64,000 nt of DNA from Hyphomicrobiales bacterium (GCA_017305455.1 JAFKKO010000131.1:28686-92685); one strand, 5' to 3'; counted from the first letter of the stretch, positions 36,241 to 48,645 are shown. Notes: generated by a model not told the origin, from the sequence alone. A program made the numbers and translations.

Positions 36241-36289
36241 GAGCATGATCTTGTCCGAAAACCGGTGCCCACTTTTCGGGATCATGCTC
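36241..36289. repeat. Palindromic repeat (type D)
   Basis: GAGCATGATC ... GATCATGCTC ends enclose CCGAAAACCGG and ACTTTTCGGG. This sequence is, to my knowledge, a very common intergenic element in rhizobial genomes. It overlaps the leader of hdaA. Confidence 0.75.
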
Positions 36290-36306
36290 TAGGGAGTGAT
36301 CGATCA

Positions 36307-36990
36307 GTGACCGTCCGCGTCCAACCTCGCCAGCTTGCGCTCGCCTTGCCGCATGCGGAAAGCCTGTCGCGCGACGACTTTCTGGAGGGGCCGAGCAACG
36401 CGCAGGCGCTGGCGCTGATCGAGAACTGGCCGGACTGGCCGAACCGCGTGATGATGCTGGTCGGCCCGGAGGGCTGCGGCAAGAGCCATCTTGCCGCGAT
36501 CTGGGCCGCGCAATCCGGCGCGCGCGTGGTCGCGGCGCAGGCGCTGACCGCGGCCAATGTGCCCGGCGCGCTCGCGACCGGCGCGCTGGTGGTCGAACAT
36601 CTCGAACCGGGGGCGTTTGACGAGCGCGCACTGTTCCATCTGCTCAATCTGGCGCGCGAGGATGACGCCTTCGTCTTGATCACCGGCCGCACGCTGCCGT
36701 CCGCCTTCGAGGTGGCGCTACGCGATGCAGGTTCGCGGCTGCGGGCGCTGCCGGTGGTGACGGTGGCGCCGCCGGACGATCAGTTGCTTCGCGCGCTGAT
36801 CGTGAAGTTCTGCGCCGACCGCCAGATGAGCGTGGACGAGGGCATCGTCAGCTTCCTCGCCACCCGGATCGAGCGTTCCTTCGTCGCCGCCCGGCAGGCG
36901 GTCGAACGGCTCGACACCGAGGCGCTGCGGCTGCGCCGGCCGGTAACGCGGGCGCTGGCCGCCGAGGTGTTCCGCGATCGTTCAGTCTAG
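36307..36990 (+). CDS. hdaA: DnaA-related ATPase, HdaA type
   Basis: HdaA-like proteins work with the sliding clamp to inactivate DnaA-ATP after initiation. The 227-residue protein has only the AAA+ part of DnaA: a short N-terminal QLALALPHAES segment (the clamp-binding type motif QLALAL), a P-loop GPEGCGKSHL (about residue 56) and a sensor region near RIERSFVAARQAVERLD. The DNA-binding domain IV is absent. The GTG at 36307 follows AGGGAG. It precedes ppk, as usual in this order. Confidence 0.88.
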   Translation: MTVRVQPRQLALALPHAESLSRDDFLEGPSNAQALALIENWPDWPNRVMMLVGPEGCGKSHLAAIWAAQSGARVVAAQALTAANVPGALATGALVVEHLEPGAFDERALFHLLNLAREDDAFVLITGRTLPSAFEVALRDAGSRLRALPVVTVAPPDDQLLRALIVKFCADRQMSVDEGIVSFLATRIERSFVAARQAVERLDTEALRLRRPVTRALAAEVFRDRSV

Positions 36991-36993
36991 GTG

Positions 36994-37254
36994 CTACGCA
37001 CTTTTGAGAAGAGCGTCGTAGTCGACATGCGATCCAATCCAGAACCACAACAGCCCATCATCGGTCTCGACCGCCAGCGCACGATAGTGCAGGCCGACAC
37101 GGGCACTATGGAACTGGCCAATCCGCTTGAAGCGCAGCGACGGATGTTGCGGGTCGTCCTTGAGCAGCGCGAAGCTTTTGTCGGCGAGAATTCGTATGCG
37201 GGCCGGGAGGCGGCGATATGCGGCCCAGAATTCAGGGCTGGCGAAGTGTTTCAC
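36994..37254 (-). CDS. RelE/ParE-family toxin
   Basis: The 86-residue basic protein (MKHFASPEFWAAYRRLPARI ... LLWFWIGSHVDYDALLK) fits the RelE/ParE toxin fold: N-terminal helices then strands with Arg/His near the C-terminal end. Its GTG start overlaps the stop of the upstream antitoxin gene (GTGA), the usual arrangement for a type II toxin-antitoxin pair. Whether it cleaves mRNA (RelE-like) or acts on gyrase (ParE-like) cannot be read from sequence. Confidence 0.8.
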   Translation of the reverse strand: MKHFASPEFWAAYRRLPARIRILADKSFALLKDDPQHPSLRFKRIGQFHSARVGLHYRALAVETDDGLLWFWIGSHVDYDALLKSA

Positions 37255-37454
37255 AATTCAGTTGTGCGGCCGGCGCGATGCGCCGCTATCGCCTGCTCGG
37301 CCAGGCGGTCCAGCTTGCCGTCACGGACGTCCCGTTCGATCTGCTCATCAAAGCGTGCGGCATCGAACGCGTCAAACCATGCGCGGAATTGCGTCAGTTC
37401 AGCAGGGGCCAGCGTTGCAACGGCTTTTTCGATGTCTTTGATCTTGCTCATCAT
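37251..37454 (-). CDS. Antitoxin partner of the RelE/ParE toxin
   Basis: The 67-residue acidic/helical protein starts MSKIKDIEKAVATLAPAELT (after an extra Met) and contains AWFDAFDAARFDEQIERDV. This sequence type is repeatedly found upstream of such toxins. It is translationally coupled to the toxin. A TATTCT box sits immediately before the paired ATG codons, with no ribosome-binding site, so a leaderless message beginning at the second ATG (37451) is plausible. Confidence 0.78.
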   Translation of the reverse strand: MMSKIKDIEKAVATLAPAELTQFRAWFDAFDAARFDEQIERDVRDGKLDRLAEQAIAAHRAGRTTEL

Positions 37455-37648
37455 TAAAGAATAGCACCATTCCGTCATGCTGAGAAGAATCCGGCGGATG
37501 TCAGCCGGCCACCCACGAGGCAATCTGCCGCTTGGCCGATGCAACCCTTTGACCCATCATGTCATTGAATTGTCATGGGACACGCCAATGATCGGGCGGT
37601 GTCATGCGGGACGCTCCAGCGTTCCGGCAAAGGAAGCAGGCTGTTTGT

Positions 37649-39835
37649 ATGGATACCGCCCAAGTCACTGTTCGAAAAAGCGAAAATGAGGCGGTGCCGC
37701 CGCCTTCGACAGCGGCGACGGGGCCGGAGCGGTTCATCAATCGCGAACTGTCCTGGCTGCACTTCAACCGCCGTGTTCTGGAGGAATCGGTCAACACCAA
37801 CCACCCGGTGCTGGAGCGGGTCCGTTTCCTGTCGATTTCGGCCAATAACCTTGACGAATTCTTCATGGTCCGCGTCGCCGGCCTTAAGGCGCAGATCCGC
37901 GAAGGCTTCATGGAGCGCAGCCCCGATGGCCTGTCGCCCGCCGAGCAGCTTGTCGCCATCAACCAGACGGTGTCGAAGCTCGCCGGCGACCAGCAGGCGA
38001 TCTGGCGCGATCTGCATGCCATCCTCGCCGATGTCGGCATCGTGCTGGTCGACAGCCGCGATGTCACCAAAGCGGAAGCGGCGTGGATCGAGGAGCATTT
38101 CCTGCACAACATCTTTCCGCTGCTGACGCCGCTCGCGATCGATCCGGCGCATCCGTTCCCGTTCATCCCCAGCCTGGGTTTCACCATCGCGCTGCATCTG
38201 GCGCGCGTCTCCGACGGCAAGTCGATGAACGCGCTGATCCGTCTGCCGAGCAAGATCGACCGTTTCATCCGCCTGCCGCAGCAGAAGGATGGCACGGTGA
38301 GGATGATCACGCTGGAGCAGGCGACCAGCCTGTTCATCGGCCGTCTGTTTCCGGGTTATCTGGTCAAGGGGCGCGGCGGGTTCCGCATCATTCGCGACTC
38401 CGAGCTCGAAATCGAGGAGGAGGCGGAGGATCTGGTCCGCCTGTTCGAGACTGCGCTCAAGCGCCGCCGTCGCGGATCGGTGATCCGCCTCGAGATGGAA
38501 GCGAGCATGCCGGACGATCTGCGCGCTTTCGTGCAGCGCGCGTTGTCGGTGCCGGACGACGACGTGCTGCTGGTCGATGGCTTGCTCGCGATGAACGAAC
38601 TGTCGCAACTGACCCGCCTCAACCGGCCCGATCTCGAATTCACCCCTTATGTGCCGCGCTATCCCGAGCGGGTGCGCGATCATGGCGGCGACATCTTCGG
38701 CGCGATCCGGCAGAAGGATCTGATCGTCCATCATCCCTATGAATCGTTCGACGTCGTGGTGCAGTTCCTGCAGCAGGCGGCGCGCGATCCGGACGTGGTG
38801 GCGATCAAGCAGACGCTGTACCGCACCTCGCGCGACTCGCCGATCGTCCGCGCGCTCGCCGAGGCCGCCGAAGCCGGCAAGTCGGTCACCGCGCTGGTCG
38901 AACTCAAAGCGCGCTTCGACGAAGAGGCCAACATCCGCTGGGCGCGCGATCTGGAGCGCGCCGGCGTGCAGGTGGTCTACGGCTTCCTTGAACTGAAGAC
39001 CCACGCCAAGCTGTCATTCGTGGTGCGGCGCGAGGGCGGCGGCCTGAAGACCTACGTTCACACCGGCACCGGCAACTATCATCCGGTCACCGCGCGCATC
39101 TACACCGATCTGTCATATTTCACTTGCGATCCGGTGATCGCGCGCGACGCCGCGCGGGTGTTCAACTACATCACCGGCTATGCCGAGCCGATCGACATCG
39201 AGAAGATGGCGGTGTCGCCCTTGACCTTGCGCAAGCGCATCCTCCAGCACATCGATGGCGAGGCCAATCGCGCCCGGCACGGCAAGCCCGCCGCGATCTG
39301 GATGAAGATGAACGCGCTGGTCGATCCGGACATCATCGACGCGCTTTACGCCGCCTCGCAGGCCGGCGTGTCGATCGATCTCGTGGTGCGCGGCATCTGC
39401 TGCCTGCGGCCCGGCGTGCCCGGATTGTCGGAAAACATTCGCGTCAAGTCGGTGATCGGCCGCTTCCTGGAGCATTGCCGTATTTATTGTTTCGGCATGG
39501 GCCACGGTCTGCCGAGCGCGAAGGCGGCTGTGTATATCTCCTCGGCCGACATGATGCCGCGCAATCTCGACCGCCGCGTCGAGGTGTTGTGTCCGTTGCA
39601 GAATCCGACCGTGCACCAGCAGGTGCTGGAACAGATCATGGTGGCGAATCTGAAGGACAACGAGCAGAGCTGGCAGTTGTTGCCGGATGGATCATCAACG
39701 CGTATGAAGGCCGGGAAGGGCGAGGAGCCTTTCAACCTGCATAACTATTTCATGACGAATCCGAGTCTGTCTGGCCGTGGAAAGTCGCTCAAGGAATCTT
39801 CGCCGCGCCGGCTCACGCGCCGCTCGGAGCGTTAA
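37649..39835 (+). CDS. ppk: Polyphosphate kinase 1
   Basis: PPK1 reversibly polymerises the gamma-phosphate of ATP into inorganic polyphosphate. The 728-residue membrane-associated enzyme has the N-terminal domain start [20 protein letters not shown] and the two phospholipase-D-like catalytic domains, including the phosphorylated histidine in [17 protein letters not shown] (about residue 453) and [26 protein letters not shown] is also present. ATG at 37649 on homology. Followed by overlapping ppx. Confidence 0.96.
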   Translation: MDTAQVTVRKSENEAVPPPSTAATGPERFINRELSWLHFNRRVLEESVNTNHPVLERVRFLSISANNLDEFFMVRVAGLKAQIREGFMERSPDGLSPAEQLVAINQTVSKLAGDQQAIWRDLHAILADVGIVLVDSRDVTKAEAAWIEEHFLHNIFPLLTPLAIDPAHPFPFIPSLGFTIALHLARVSDGKSMNALIRLPSKIDRFIRLPQQKDGTVRMITLEQATSLFIGRLFPGYLVKGRGGFRIIRDSELEIEEEAEDLVRLFETALKRRRRGSVIRLEMEASMPDDLRAFVQRALSVPDDDVLLVDGLLAMNELSQLTRLNRPDLEFTPYVPRYPERVRDHGGDIFGAIRQKDLIVHHPYESFDVVVQFLQQAARDPDVVAIKQTLYRTSRDSPIVRALAEAAEAGKSVTALVELKARFDEEANIRWARDLERAGVQVVYGFLELKTHAKLSFVVRREGGGLKTYVHTGTGNYHPVTARIYTDLSYFTCDPVIARDAARVFNYITGYAEPIDIEKMAVSPLTLRKRILQHIDGEANRARHGKPAAIWMKMNALVDPDIIDALYAASQAGVSIDLVVRGICCLRPGVPGLSENIRVKSVIGRFLEHCRIYCFGMGHGLPSAKAAVYISSADMMPRNLDRRVEVLCPLQNPTVHQQVLEQIMVANLKDNEQSWQLLPDGSSTRMKAGKGEEPFNLHNYFMTNPSLSGRGKSLKESSPRRLTRRSER

Positions 39836-41366
39836 GGCAGCGGACGGCGCGACACGCCGCTCGCGCGGTGGCGCGCGCAAGTCGTCGGACACCATCGCCG
39901 TCATCGACATCGGTTCGAACTCGGTGCGCCTCGTCGTCTATGAGGAGCTGGAGCGCAGCCTCGCGCCGATCTTCAACGAGAAGGTGCTGTGCGGTCTCGG
40001 CCGCGCGGTGCAGAGCACCGGATTGATCGCCGACAAGGATATCGACAAGGCGCTGGCGGCGCTGCGCCGGTTCCATGCGCTCTGCAAGCTGATGAAGGTC
40101 GGGCGGGTGCTTGCCATCGCCACCGCAGCGTGCCGCGACGCCAGCAACGGCGCCGACTTCATCGCAAGGGCCGAACGGGTCTGCGGCGTGCCGATCGAGG
40201 TATTGTCCGGCGCGCGCGAGGCGAAGCTCGCAGCGCTCGGCGTGGTCTCCGGCGTGCACGAGCCGAACGGCATTGTCGGCGATCTTGGCGGCGGTTCGCT
40301 TGAACTGTCGGACGTGCGCGGCCCTCGCGTGCGCTCCGGCGTCACGCTGCCGCTCGGCGGGCTCGCGCTGCAGGACGCCGCGCAGAAATCGATCAAGAAA
40401 GCCGAGCGGATCGTCAAGGCGCAGATCGCCAACGTCCCGCAGCTCAAAGAGGGGCGCGGCCGCACCTTCTATGCGGTCGGCGGCACCTGGCGCGCGCTGG
40501 CGCGCATCCACATCATCCAGAGCGGCTATCCGCTGCACATCATGCACGGTTACACGATTTCGGCTGCTGACGCGCTTGATTTTGCCCGACGTTTGCGCCG
40601 TCTCGTGCTCAGCAACACGCTCGCCGATATCGAGACGGTGACGGAAGCGCGCCGTCCCTTGCTGGCCTATGCCGCGCTCGTGCTCGAATACATCATCCGC
40701 ACTGCCCAACCGGCGCAGGTGACGTTCTCCACCTATGGCGTGCGCGAGGGCCTGCTGTTCGAGATGCTGTCGCCGCAGGAGCGCGCCGAGGACGGCCTGC
40801 TCACCACCGCGCGCGCCATGAACCAGTTGCGTTCGCGCGCGCCGCGCCATGCGCTCGACCTGATCGACTGGACCGGGCGCTTCATGCGCGCGGCAAAACT
40901 GCGCGAGGGTCCGCAGGAGCGGCGGTTGCGGCAGGCGGCGTGCCTGTTGTCGGATATCGGCTGGCAGGCGCATCCCGACTATCGCGGCGAGCAGACGCTG
41001 CACATCATCACCAACGGCAATTTCGGCGCGATCAGCCATCAGGAGCGCATCTTCCTCGCGCTCGTGCTGTACTACCGTTATGCCGGACTCGGCGCCAAGA
41101 ACCAGCCGCCGGAGGAGCTGCGCGCGCTGTTGCCGCCGGCGATGGTCGAGCGGGCGCGTCTGATCGGCGCGATCTTCCGTGTCGCTTTCCTGATCTCGGC
41201 GGCGCATCCTGGAGTTTTGCCGCGGACCCGCTTCAGAACGCGGGCGCGAAAGTTTTATCTGGTGCTGGAGCGCGGGATCGCCAATATTGCAGCCGACCGC
41301 GTCGACAACCGTTTCCGCCAGCTCATCAAGCTGATCGGGCGGAGCGGGACGATCGAGACTGGTTGA
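39777..41366 (+). CDS. ppx: Exopolyphosphatase / Ppx-GppA phosphatase
   Basis: Ppx removes terminal phosphates from polyphosphate; family members may also hydrolyse pppGpp. The 529-residue protein has the ASKHA-fold phosphate loops [15 protein letters not shown] (about residues 41-55) and [10 protein letters not shown] (about 168-177), then the helical C-terminal domain. The start at 39777 (GTG) overlaps the ppk end by 59 nt and adds an Arg-rich leader of about 38 residues; a later start is possible. Pairing with ppk gives a synthesis/degradation unit. Confidence 0.93.
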   Translation: MESRSRNLRRAGSRAARSVKAADGATRRSRGGARKSSDTIAVIDIGSNSVRLVVYEELERSLAPIFNEKVLCGLGRAVQSTGLIADKDIDKALAALRRFHALCKLMKVGRVLAIATAACRDASNGADFIARAERVCGVPIEVLSGAREAKLAALGVVSGVHEPNGIVGDLGGGSLELSDVRGPRVRSGVTLPLGGLALQDAAQKSIKKAERIVKAQIANVPQLKEGRGRTFYAVGGTWRALARIHIIQSGYPLHIMHGYTISAADALDFARRLRRLVLSNTLADIETVTEARRPLLAYAALVLEYIIRTAQPAQVTFSTYGVREGLLFEMLSPQERAEDGLLTTARAMNQLRSRAPRHALDLIDWTGRFMRAAKLREGPQERRLRQAACLLSDIGWQAHPDYRGEQTLHIITNGNFGAISHQERIFLALVLYYRYAGLGAKNQPPEELRALLPPAMVERARLIGAIFRVAFLISAAHPGVLPRTRFRTRARKFYLVLERGIANIAADRVDNRFRQLIKLIGRSGTIETG

Positions 41367-41398
41367 ACAAGACTGCTGAACAAGACTGACTGAACATC

Positions 41399-41956
41399 AT
41401 GCTCGCTTATCTTTTCTGGCATGTGCCGCACGCAGGCGTGAACCCGCGCGACTATGAATCCGCCCTGGTCGACTTTCATGCCGATCTCGGTGCATCCCCG
41501 TCGCCCGGCCTCGAAGGCTCGGCGACCTACCGCACCTCCGAACAGCCATGGCTCGACGGCCGTCCGGGCTACGAGGACTGGTGTTTCGTTGCCTCCTCCG
41601 CCGCGCTCGACACGCTGAACCAGGCTGCGGTGAAGCCGGAGCGCTGGAACGTCCATGCCGCGGTGGCCAGCCGCACCGAATTCGGCCATGGCGGGCTGTA
41701 CTATCATCTCCATGGTGATCCCAAACCTGTCGCCGGTTCGCGCGTGCTGTGGCTGAAGCGGCCGCGCGGCATCCGTTACGAGCAGCCGCTGGCCGCGATG
41801 ATCGATGGCTCGAAGGGTGTTCTCAGTTGCTGGCGCAAGATGATGGTGCTGGGGCCGGGCGATGAATTCGCCATTATCGGCGACGCCTCGCTCGACCTGG
41901 CGGTGCCGGAGGGCTGGCAGGGCCGCATGGTGGAGCGCACGCGGCTCGGGCGTTAG
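41399..41956 (+). CDS. Conserved protein of unknown function
   Basis: I recognise this as a recurrent neighbour in related genomes but can give no function. The 185-residue protein starts MLAYLFWHVPHAGVNPRDYE and contains AWLDGRPGYEDWC-like sequence (PWLDGRPGYEDWCFVASSAA), HGGLYYHLHGD and RVLWLKRPRGIRYEQP. The many aromatic and His residues suggest a small enzyme or binding domain; that is inference. It lies 32 nt after ppx on the same strand and may be co-transcribed. Confidence 0.7.
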   Translation: MLAYLFWHVPHAGVNPRDYESALVDFHADLGASPSPGLEGSATYRTSEQPWLDGRPGYEDWCFVASSAALDTLNQAAVKPERWNVHAAVASRTEFGHGGLYYHLHGDPKPVAGSRVLWLKRPRGIRYEQPLAAMIDGSKGVLSCWRKMMVLGPGDEFAIIGDASLDLAVPEGWQGRMVERTRLGR

Positions 41957-41984
41957 GGCAAACTGTACTAGGGTGTTTTGCTGG

Positions 41985-42134
41985 CCTCATCCTGAGGAGC
42001 GCGCAACACAGCCGAGTTTACGCAGGCTGCGCCTGCCATGGCGCGCGTCTCGAAGGATGGAGACGAATCAGAAAACAGCTTTCGGGCCTCATGGTTCGAG
42101 ATGCGAGGCTTTGCCTCGCTCCTCACCATGAGGG
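41985..42134. repeat. Dispersed palindromic repeat (type A), rnd flank
   Basis: GCCTCATCCTGAGGAGC ... GCGTCTCGAAGGATGG then GGCCTCATGGTTCGAGATGCGAGG ... CCTCGCTCCTCACCATGAGG. Same family as near 3.5 kb. A further inverted segment (TTTACGCAGGCTGCGCCTGC) lies within the first unit. Confidence 0.85.
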
Positions 42135-42183
42135 ATCACCGTATCCAGTCCGGCATGACGACAATCATTGTGCAGGAGAAAGC

Positions 42184-43485
42184 CTAGCCCGCCTTCTGGT
42201 CCTTGCTTGTCACCGGCACGACGCGGCCCTTCTCGATCGCGAGCGCGAGCTTGCCGTGCTTGAGCGCCAGCGCCGATTCGCCGAACAGTTCGCGCCGCCA
42301 GCCGTGCAGGGCGCCGACATCGGCCTGATCGTTGGCGGCGATCTGTTCGAGGTCATCGACGGTGGCGATAATCTTGCTGGCGACGGCGTGGCGCTCGGAG
42401 GTCATGCGCAGCAGGACCTTGAGCAGTTCGACGGTCGCCGCGCCGTTGCCGTTGTTGCGCGGCTTGTCGATCTTGGGCAGCGTCGCCGGATCGCGGGCGA
42501 CGCCGCGCTGCACGGCGGCGACGATATCCTGACCCCATTTCGATTTGTCGAAACCCTTCGGCAGCGAGCGCAGATGCGCGAGGCGCTCCAGCGTGGTCGG
42601 CGCGTGGGTGGCAATGTCGCCGATCGCGTCGTCTTTCATGATGCGGCCGCGCGGCACGTCGCGGGTCTGCGCCTCGCGCTCGCGCCAGGCCGCGACCTCC
42701 ATCAGCACCGCAAGCTCCTTCGGCTTGCGCACGCGGGTCTTCAGCCGCTCCCAGGCCCGCTCCGGACTGACGTCGTAGGTGCCGGGCGAGGTCAGCACTT
42801 TCATCTCCTCGCTGACCCAGTCGCTGCGGCCGCGTTTCTTCAGGTCGGCGTCGAGCGCCGCGAACACGTCGCGCAAATGGGTGACGTCCGAGACCGCATA
42901 AGTCACCTGATCGGGCGTCAGCGGCCGGCGCGACCAGTCGGTGAAGCGGTGGGTCTTGTCCGGACGATGGCCGGTGATCCGCTCGACGAGCTGGTCGTAG
43001 GCGATGGAATCGCCATAGCCGAGCACCATGGCCGCGACCTGAGTGTCGAACACCGGCTGCGGCAGGCTGCCGGACATGTTCCAGATGATCTCGATATCCT
43101 GCCGGGCGGCGTGGAAGACCTTGAGCACCTGCTGGCTGCGCATCAGCTCGAAGAACGGGGAGAGGTCGATGCCCTCGGCCAGCGCGTCGACCACGATGGC
43201 CTCCTCGGCGCTCGCCATCTGCACCACGCAGAGCAGGGGGTAGTAGGTGGTCTCGCGCAGGAATTCGGTATCCACCGTGATGGTGGGGTGTCGGGCGAGG
43301 CGGTCGCAGGGGCATAACCCTTCTTGGGCCGGTTGTCGCCCCGCTTGGCTGGGAAACGGCGTTGTTTTCGCCCGGTTTTTGCCGCCCGTCCGGGCGGTCG
43401 GCGGGCGTCCCCGGCAGGGCAGCCGGGCGCCGTCCCGCGGTTGCCGCTGGGCCCGGCCTCGGCTAAACCGGGCGCGCGTTACCAC
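42184..43485 (-). CDS. rnd: Ribonuclease D with abnormal N-terminus
   Basis: RNase D trims tRNA 3' ends (3'-5', DEDD family). From [20 protein letters not shown] onward the protein matches RNase D closely: exo motif I in VDTEF, motif II in [12 protein letters not shown], motif III ending YAVSDVTHL, and the HRDC domains to the end. Before it, however, relatives have only about 14 residues (M-x-L-I-T-x-T...), while here an Arg-rich segment of about 60 residues precedes ([20 protein letters not shown]). GTG at 43485 has a perfect AAGGAG 6 nt upstream and is used. No internal ATG gives the normal start. Confidence 0.8.
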   Translation of the reverse strand: MVTRARFSRGRAQRQPRDGARLPCRGRPPTARTGGKNRAKTTPFPSQAGRQPAQEGLCPCDRLARHPTITVDTEFLRETTYYPLLCVVQMASAEEAIVVDALAEGIDLSPFFELMRSQQVLKVFHAARQDIEIIWNMSGSLPQPVFDTQVAAMVLGYGDSIAYDQLVERITGHRPDKTHRFTDWSRRPLTPDQVTYAVSDVTHLRDVFAALDADLKKRGRSDWVSEEMKVLTSPGTYDVSPERAWERLKTRVRKPKELAVLMEVAAWREREAQTRDVPRGRIMKDDAIGDIATHAPTTLERLAHLRSLPKGFDKSKWGQDIVAAVQRGVARDPATLPKIDKPRNNGNGAATVELLKVLLRMTSERHAVASKIIATVDDLEQIAANDQADVGALHGWRRELFGESALALKHGKLALAIEKGRVVPVTSKDQKAG

Positions 43486-43531
43486 GCTTATCTCCTTGAT
43501 TCCGTCCTCTGACGCCTTTTTCGGGATTTCC

Positions 43532-45304
<1,773 letters not shown>

Positions 45305-45340
45305 GCAAGGGAGCGCCGAGACTCTAATCGGCGAACGACA

Positions 45341-47656
45341 TTGGCTTCTGAAATGGGACAGTCGTCCGACGAGCTGCGCAATGCGGCTCTGTCCTACCAT
45401 CGTTTGCCGCGTCCCGGTAAACTTGAGATCCAGGCAACCAAGCCGCTCGGCAACCAGCGCGACCTCGCTCTTGCCTATACGCCGGGTGTCGCCGCGGCGT
45501 GCGAAAGCATTGCCGCCGATCCCGCCCAGGCGGCTTCACTCACGGTGCGCTCCAATCTCGTCGCGGTGGTCACCAACGGCACCGCGGTGCTCGGGCTCGG
45601 CAATATCGGCCCGCTCGCGTCCAAGCCGGTGATGGAAGGCAAGGCGGTTCTGTTCAAGAAGTTCGCCGGCATCGACGTGTTCGACATCGAGATCAACGCC
45701 CACACCGTCTCTCATGTGGTTGAGACGGTGGCCGCGCTGGAGCCGACCTTCGGCGGCATCAATCTCGAGGACATCAAGTCGCCCGAGTGCTTCGAGATCG
45801 AGGAGCAGCTCAAGGCCCGGATGAAAATCCCGGTGTTCCATGACGACCAGCACGGCACCGCGATCATCGTCTGCGCCGCGATCCGCAACGCGCTGGTGCT
45901 GAACGGTAAGAAGCTCGAGGACATCAAGATCGTCACGGCGGGGGCGGGGGCCGCGGCGCTGGCCTGTCTCAACCTCCTGGTGTCGATGGGGGCGAAGCGC
46001 GAGAACGTCTGGGTCTGCGATATCGACGGCCTCGTCTATGAGGGCCGCAATACCCTGATGGACAAATGGAAGGCGGTCTACGCGCAGAAGACCGACAAGC
46101 GCACGCTGGCCGAGGTTATCGTCGGCGCCGACGTGTTTCTCGGCCTGTCCGGCCCCAAGGTGCTGACGACCGACATGCTCAAGACCATGGCCGAGGGTCC
46201 GCTGATCATGGCGCTCGCCAACCCGACGCCGGAGATCATGCCGGACGAGGCGCGCGCGGCGCGCCCCGATGCGATGATCTGCACCGGCCGCTCGGACTTT
46301 CCGAACCAGGTCAACAACGTCCTGTGTTTCCCCTTCATCTTTCGCGGCGCGCTCGATGTCGGCGCCACCGCGATCAACGAGGCGATGAAGCGCGCGGCGG
46401 TGGATGCGCTGGCGCAGCTTGCGCGCGATCCGCCGTCGGACGTGGTGACGCGCGGTTTCGACGGCGCGGAATCGACCGGCTTCGGTCCAGGCTCGCTGAT
46501 CCCCGGCGCCTTCGATCCGCGTATCATCCTGCGCGTCGCGCCCGCGGTGGCGAAGGCGGCGATGGAGAGCGGCGTCGCGACGCGCCCGATCGCCGATTTC
46601 GACGCCTACGCCGAACAGCTCGACCGCTTCGCCTTCCGTTCCGGCTTCATCATGAAGCCGCTGTTCGCCAAGGCGCGCAAGCAGCCGATGCGCGTGATCT
46701 ATGCCGAGGGCGAAGACGAGCGCGTGTTGCGCGCGACTCAGGCCATTCTGGAAGAGGGGATCGCGCGCCCGATCCTGGTCGGCCGTCCCACCGTGGTGGC
46801 GACGCGGCTCAAGCGCGCCGGATTCTCGATCAAGCCCGGCGAGGATTTCGATCTCATCAACCCGGAAGACGATCCGCGCTACCGCTCCTATGTGCAGAGC
46901 TATATCGATGTCGCCGGCCGCCACGGCATCACGCCGGATGCGGCGCGCACGCTGGTGCGCACCAATTCGACGGTGATCGCCGCGCTCGCGGTTCAGCGCG
47001 GCGAGGCGGACGCGATGCTGTGCGGCGTCGATGGCCGCTATCTCAGCCATCTGCGCCGCATCCGGGAGATCATCGGCATTCGCCCCGAACTAACCGACTA
47101 TTCAGCGCTGGCGCTGCTGATCACCAGCAAGGGTTCGTACTTCATCGCCGACACCCAGATCCGCCCCAATCCCACGGCGGAGGAACTGGCGGAGATCGCG
47201 GCGCTGGCGGCGGTGCATGTCCAGCGTTTCGGCATCAAGCCGCGTATCGCCTTCGTGTCGCATTCGGATTTCGGCAGCCATGACTCGGAATCGGCACGCA
47301 AGATGCGGCGCGCGACCGAGCTGCTGGCGCGTTCGCATCCGGAGATCGAGGCGGACGGCGAAATGCAGGGCGATAGCGCGCTGTCGGAAGTCACCCGCAA
47401 GCAGGTGCTGCCGCATTCGCGCGTCGAGGGCTCGGCCAACATCATGATCATGCCCAATCTCGATGCGGCGAACATCGCGTTTCAGATGATCAAGGTGCTC
47501 TCGGGCGCGCTGCCGGTCGGCCCGATCCTGATCGGCCCGGCGAAGCCCGCCCACATCCTGACCCCCTCGGTCACCGCGCGCGGCATTCTCAACATGACCG
47601 CCGTCGCCGTGGTCGAGGCGCAGGAGCGCATGAACCAGCCGACCCTGTTCGCCTAG
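45341..47656 (+). CDS. maeB: NADP-dependent malic enzyme with phosphotransacetylase-like domain
   Basis: MaeB decarboxylates malate to pyruvate with NADP reduction. The 771-residue protein is the large hybrid form: the malic domain (about 1-435) with [33 protein letters not shown] and the nucleotide loop [15 protein letters not shown], then a C-terminal phosphotransacetylase-like domain (about 440-771, [20 protein letters not shown]) that usually serves regulation rather than catalysis. TTG at 45341 is used; ATG at 45353 is possible. It lies 36 nt after aspS. Confidence 0.94.
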   Translation: MASEMGQSSDELRNAALSYHRLPRPGKLEIQATKPLGNQRDLALAYTPGVAAACESIAADPAQAASLTVRSNLVAVVTNGTAVLGLGNIGPLASKPVMEGKAVLFKKFAGIDVFDIEINAHTVSHVVETVAALEPTFGGINLEDIKSPECFEIEEQLKARMKIPVFHDDQHGTAIIVCAAIRNALVLNGKKLEDIKIVTAGAGAAALACLNLLVSMGAKRENVWVCDIDGLVYEGRNTLMDKWKAVYAQKTDKRTLAEVIVGADVFLGLSGPKVLTTDMLKTMAEGPLIMALANPTPEIMPDEARAARPDAMICTGRSDFPNQVNNVLCFPFIFRGALDVGATAINEAMKRAAVDALAQLARDPPSDVVTRGFDGAESTGFGPGSLIPGAFDPRIILRVAPAVAKAAMESGVATRPIADFDAYAEQLDRFAFRSGFIMKPLFAKARKQPMRVIYAEGEDERVLRATQAILEEGIARPILVGRPTVVATRLKRAGFSIKPGEDFDLINPEDDPRYRSYVQSYIDVAGRHGITPDAARTLVRTNSTVIAALAVQRGEADAMLCGVDGRYLSHLRRIREIIGIRPELTDYSALALLITSKGSYFIADTQIRPNPTAEELAEIAALAAVHVQRFGIKPRIAFVSHSDFGSHDSESARKMRRATELLARSHPEIEADGEMQGDSALSEVTRKQVLPHSRVEGSANIMIMPNLDAANIAFQMIKVLSGALPVGPILIGPAKPAHILTPSVTARGILNMTAVAVVEAQERMNQPTLFA

Positions 47657-48019
47657 GTGGCGGGTTCGTGTCCCGGGCGCGATGCAGCGTGTCAAAAGCG
47701 CGTCCACGCGCGTCTTCGCCGCGCCATGGCTTCGCAGAACCGGGACCGTTACAAGCTCTGAATGTGGGACGGCCCCGGCTCAGCGGAGCGACATTTCATG
47801 TCGCAGCGCATCCGGGGCACACGGTCTCATGTTTCGAGACCGCGCTGTTGGCGCCTCCTCACCATGAGGGCAGGCCGCCATTCGCCATGAGCTGCCGCCT
47901 GCCATTGTGAGGCCAAAGTGAGGCGGCGGCCGGCCGTCCGGAAGCGCACAATTCCTGTTGGCGAAGGCGCGGCGGCGTTTGTATGGTTGCGCCGACGTCG
48001 TGGGTCAGTGGGGGTCGTC
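47657..48019. other. Intergenic region between maeB and the DoxX gene
   Basis: A 363-bp stretch without a gene I can support. It contains a partial type A palindrome (47827-47870) and GC-rich sequence; open frames run through it but have no family likeness. The DoxX start is placed at 48020 within the last part. Confidence 0.55.
47827..47870. repeat. Partial dispersed palindromic repeat (type A)
   Basis: TCATGTTTCGAGACCGCG ... GCGCCTCCTCACCATGAGGG: one unit of the type A element, more diverged than the others. Confidence 0.7.
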
Positions 48020-48475
48020 ATGCAAGCATTCGCCGCGTTCGGACGTTTTCTGTTCTCGATCCTGTTTATCGTCTCAGGCGGCTACAAGCTCTCCGACATC
48101 TCCGGGATGGTGCAGACCGTCACCGCCCGCATCCCGATCCCGCCGGAGGTGCTGACCTATACCAGCCAGATCGAGACCGCGACCGGCATGCCGATCGCGC
48201 AGCTTATCGTCATTGTCAGCGGCGCGTTCGAGGTGCTGGCCGGCGTGCTGATCGCGCTCAATTTCGGCACACGGATCGTCTCGGTGCTGCTCGCGATCTT
48301 CGTCGCGCTGACGATCGTCTATTTCCACGACTTCTGGAATCAGGGCGGCGCCGAACGCTGGAGCACGATCTTCGAGGCGCTGAAGAACGTGTCGCTGATC
48401 GGCGCGCTGCTGATGCTCGCGGCCTATCCGCGTCCGGCGGCGCCTGCCGACGGCGATGGCTATCATAGCGTGTAG
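48020..48475 (+). CDS. DoxX-family membrane protein
   Basis: The 151-residue protein has four membrane helices (MQAFAAFGRFLFSILFIVSG ... SVLLAIFVALTIVYFHDF ... VSLIGALLMLAA), the layout of DoxX/DoxD-like proteins. These are often found with oxidoreductases or in redox stress, but no partner is adjacent here. ATG at 48020 chosen from the start of the first helix; the open frame begins earlier. Confidence 0.8.
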   Translation: MQAFAAFGRFLFSILFIVSGGYKLSDISGMVQTVTARIPIPPEVLTYTSQIETATGMPIAQLIVIVSGAFEVLAGVLIALNFGTRIVSVLLAIFVALTIVYFHDFWNQGGAERWSTIFEALKNVSLIGALLMLAAYPRPAAPADGDGYHSV

Positions 48476-48493
48476 ATCAGATTAGCTTGAATC

Positions 48494-48616
48494 GCGTCAT
48501 TGCGAGGAGGCGAAGCCGACGAAGCAATCCAGCCCTTTCACGGTGTCTTCTGGATTGCTTCGCGGAGCCTGTCATCGGGCCGCGCTTTGCGCGGACCCGT
48601 TGGCTCGCAATGACGG
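48494..48616. repeat. Dispersed palindromic repeat (type B)
   Basis: CGTCATTGCGAGGAGGCGAAGCC and GGCTCGCAATGACGG form the outer ends; GAAGCAATCCAG and CTGGATTGCTTC pair inside, with a small hairpin GGGCCGCGCTTTGCGCGGACCC. Half of this element also opens the composite repeat near 58.0 kb. Confidence 0.85.
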
Positions 48617-48645
48617 CAGGTTGATAAATCCTGGGCTCATATGTC

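Noticed and set aside
42353-43315. 320-residue minus-strand frame starting with an ATG near the expected rnd start
   Set aside because: It is rnd read in the wrong frame: Arg-rich with no RNase D motifs. It does not rescue the missing rnd N-terminus.
47918-48019. Upstream extension of the DoxX frame
   Set aside because: The added 34 residues are Arg-rich and unlike the family; ATG at 48020 begins the first membrane helix.
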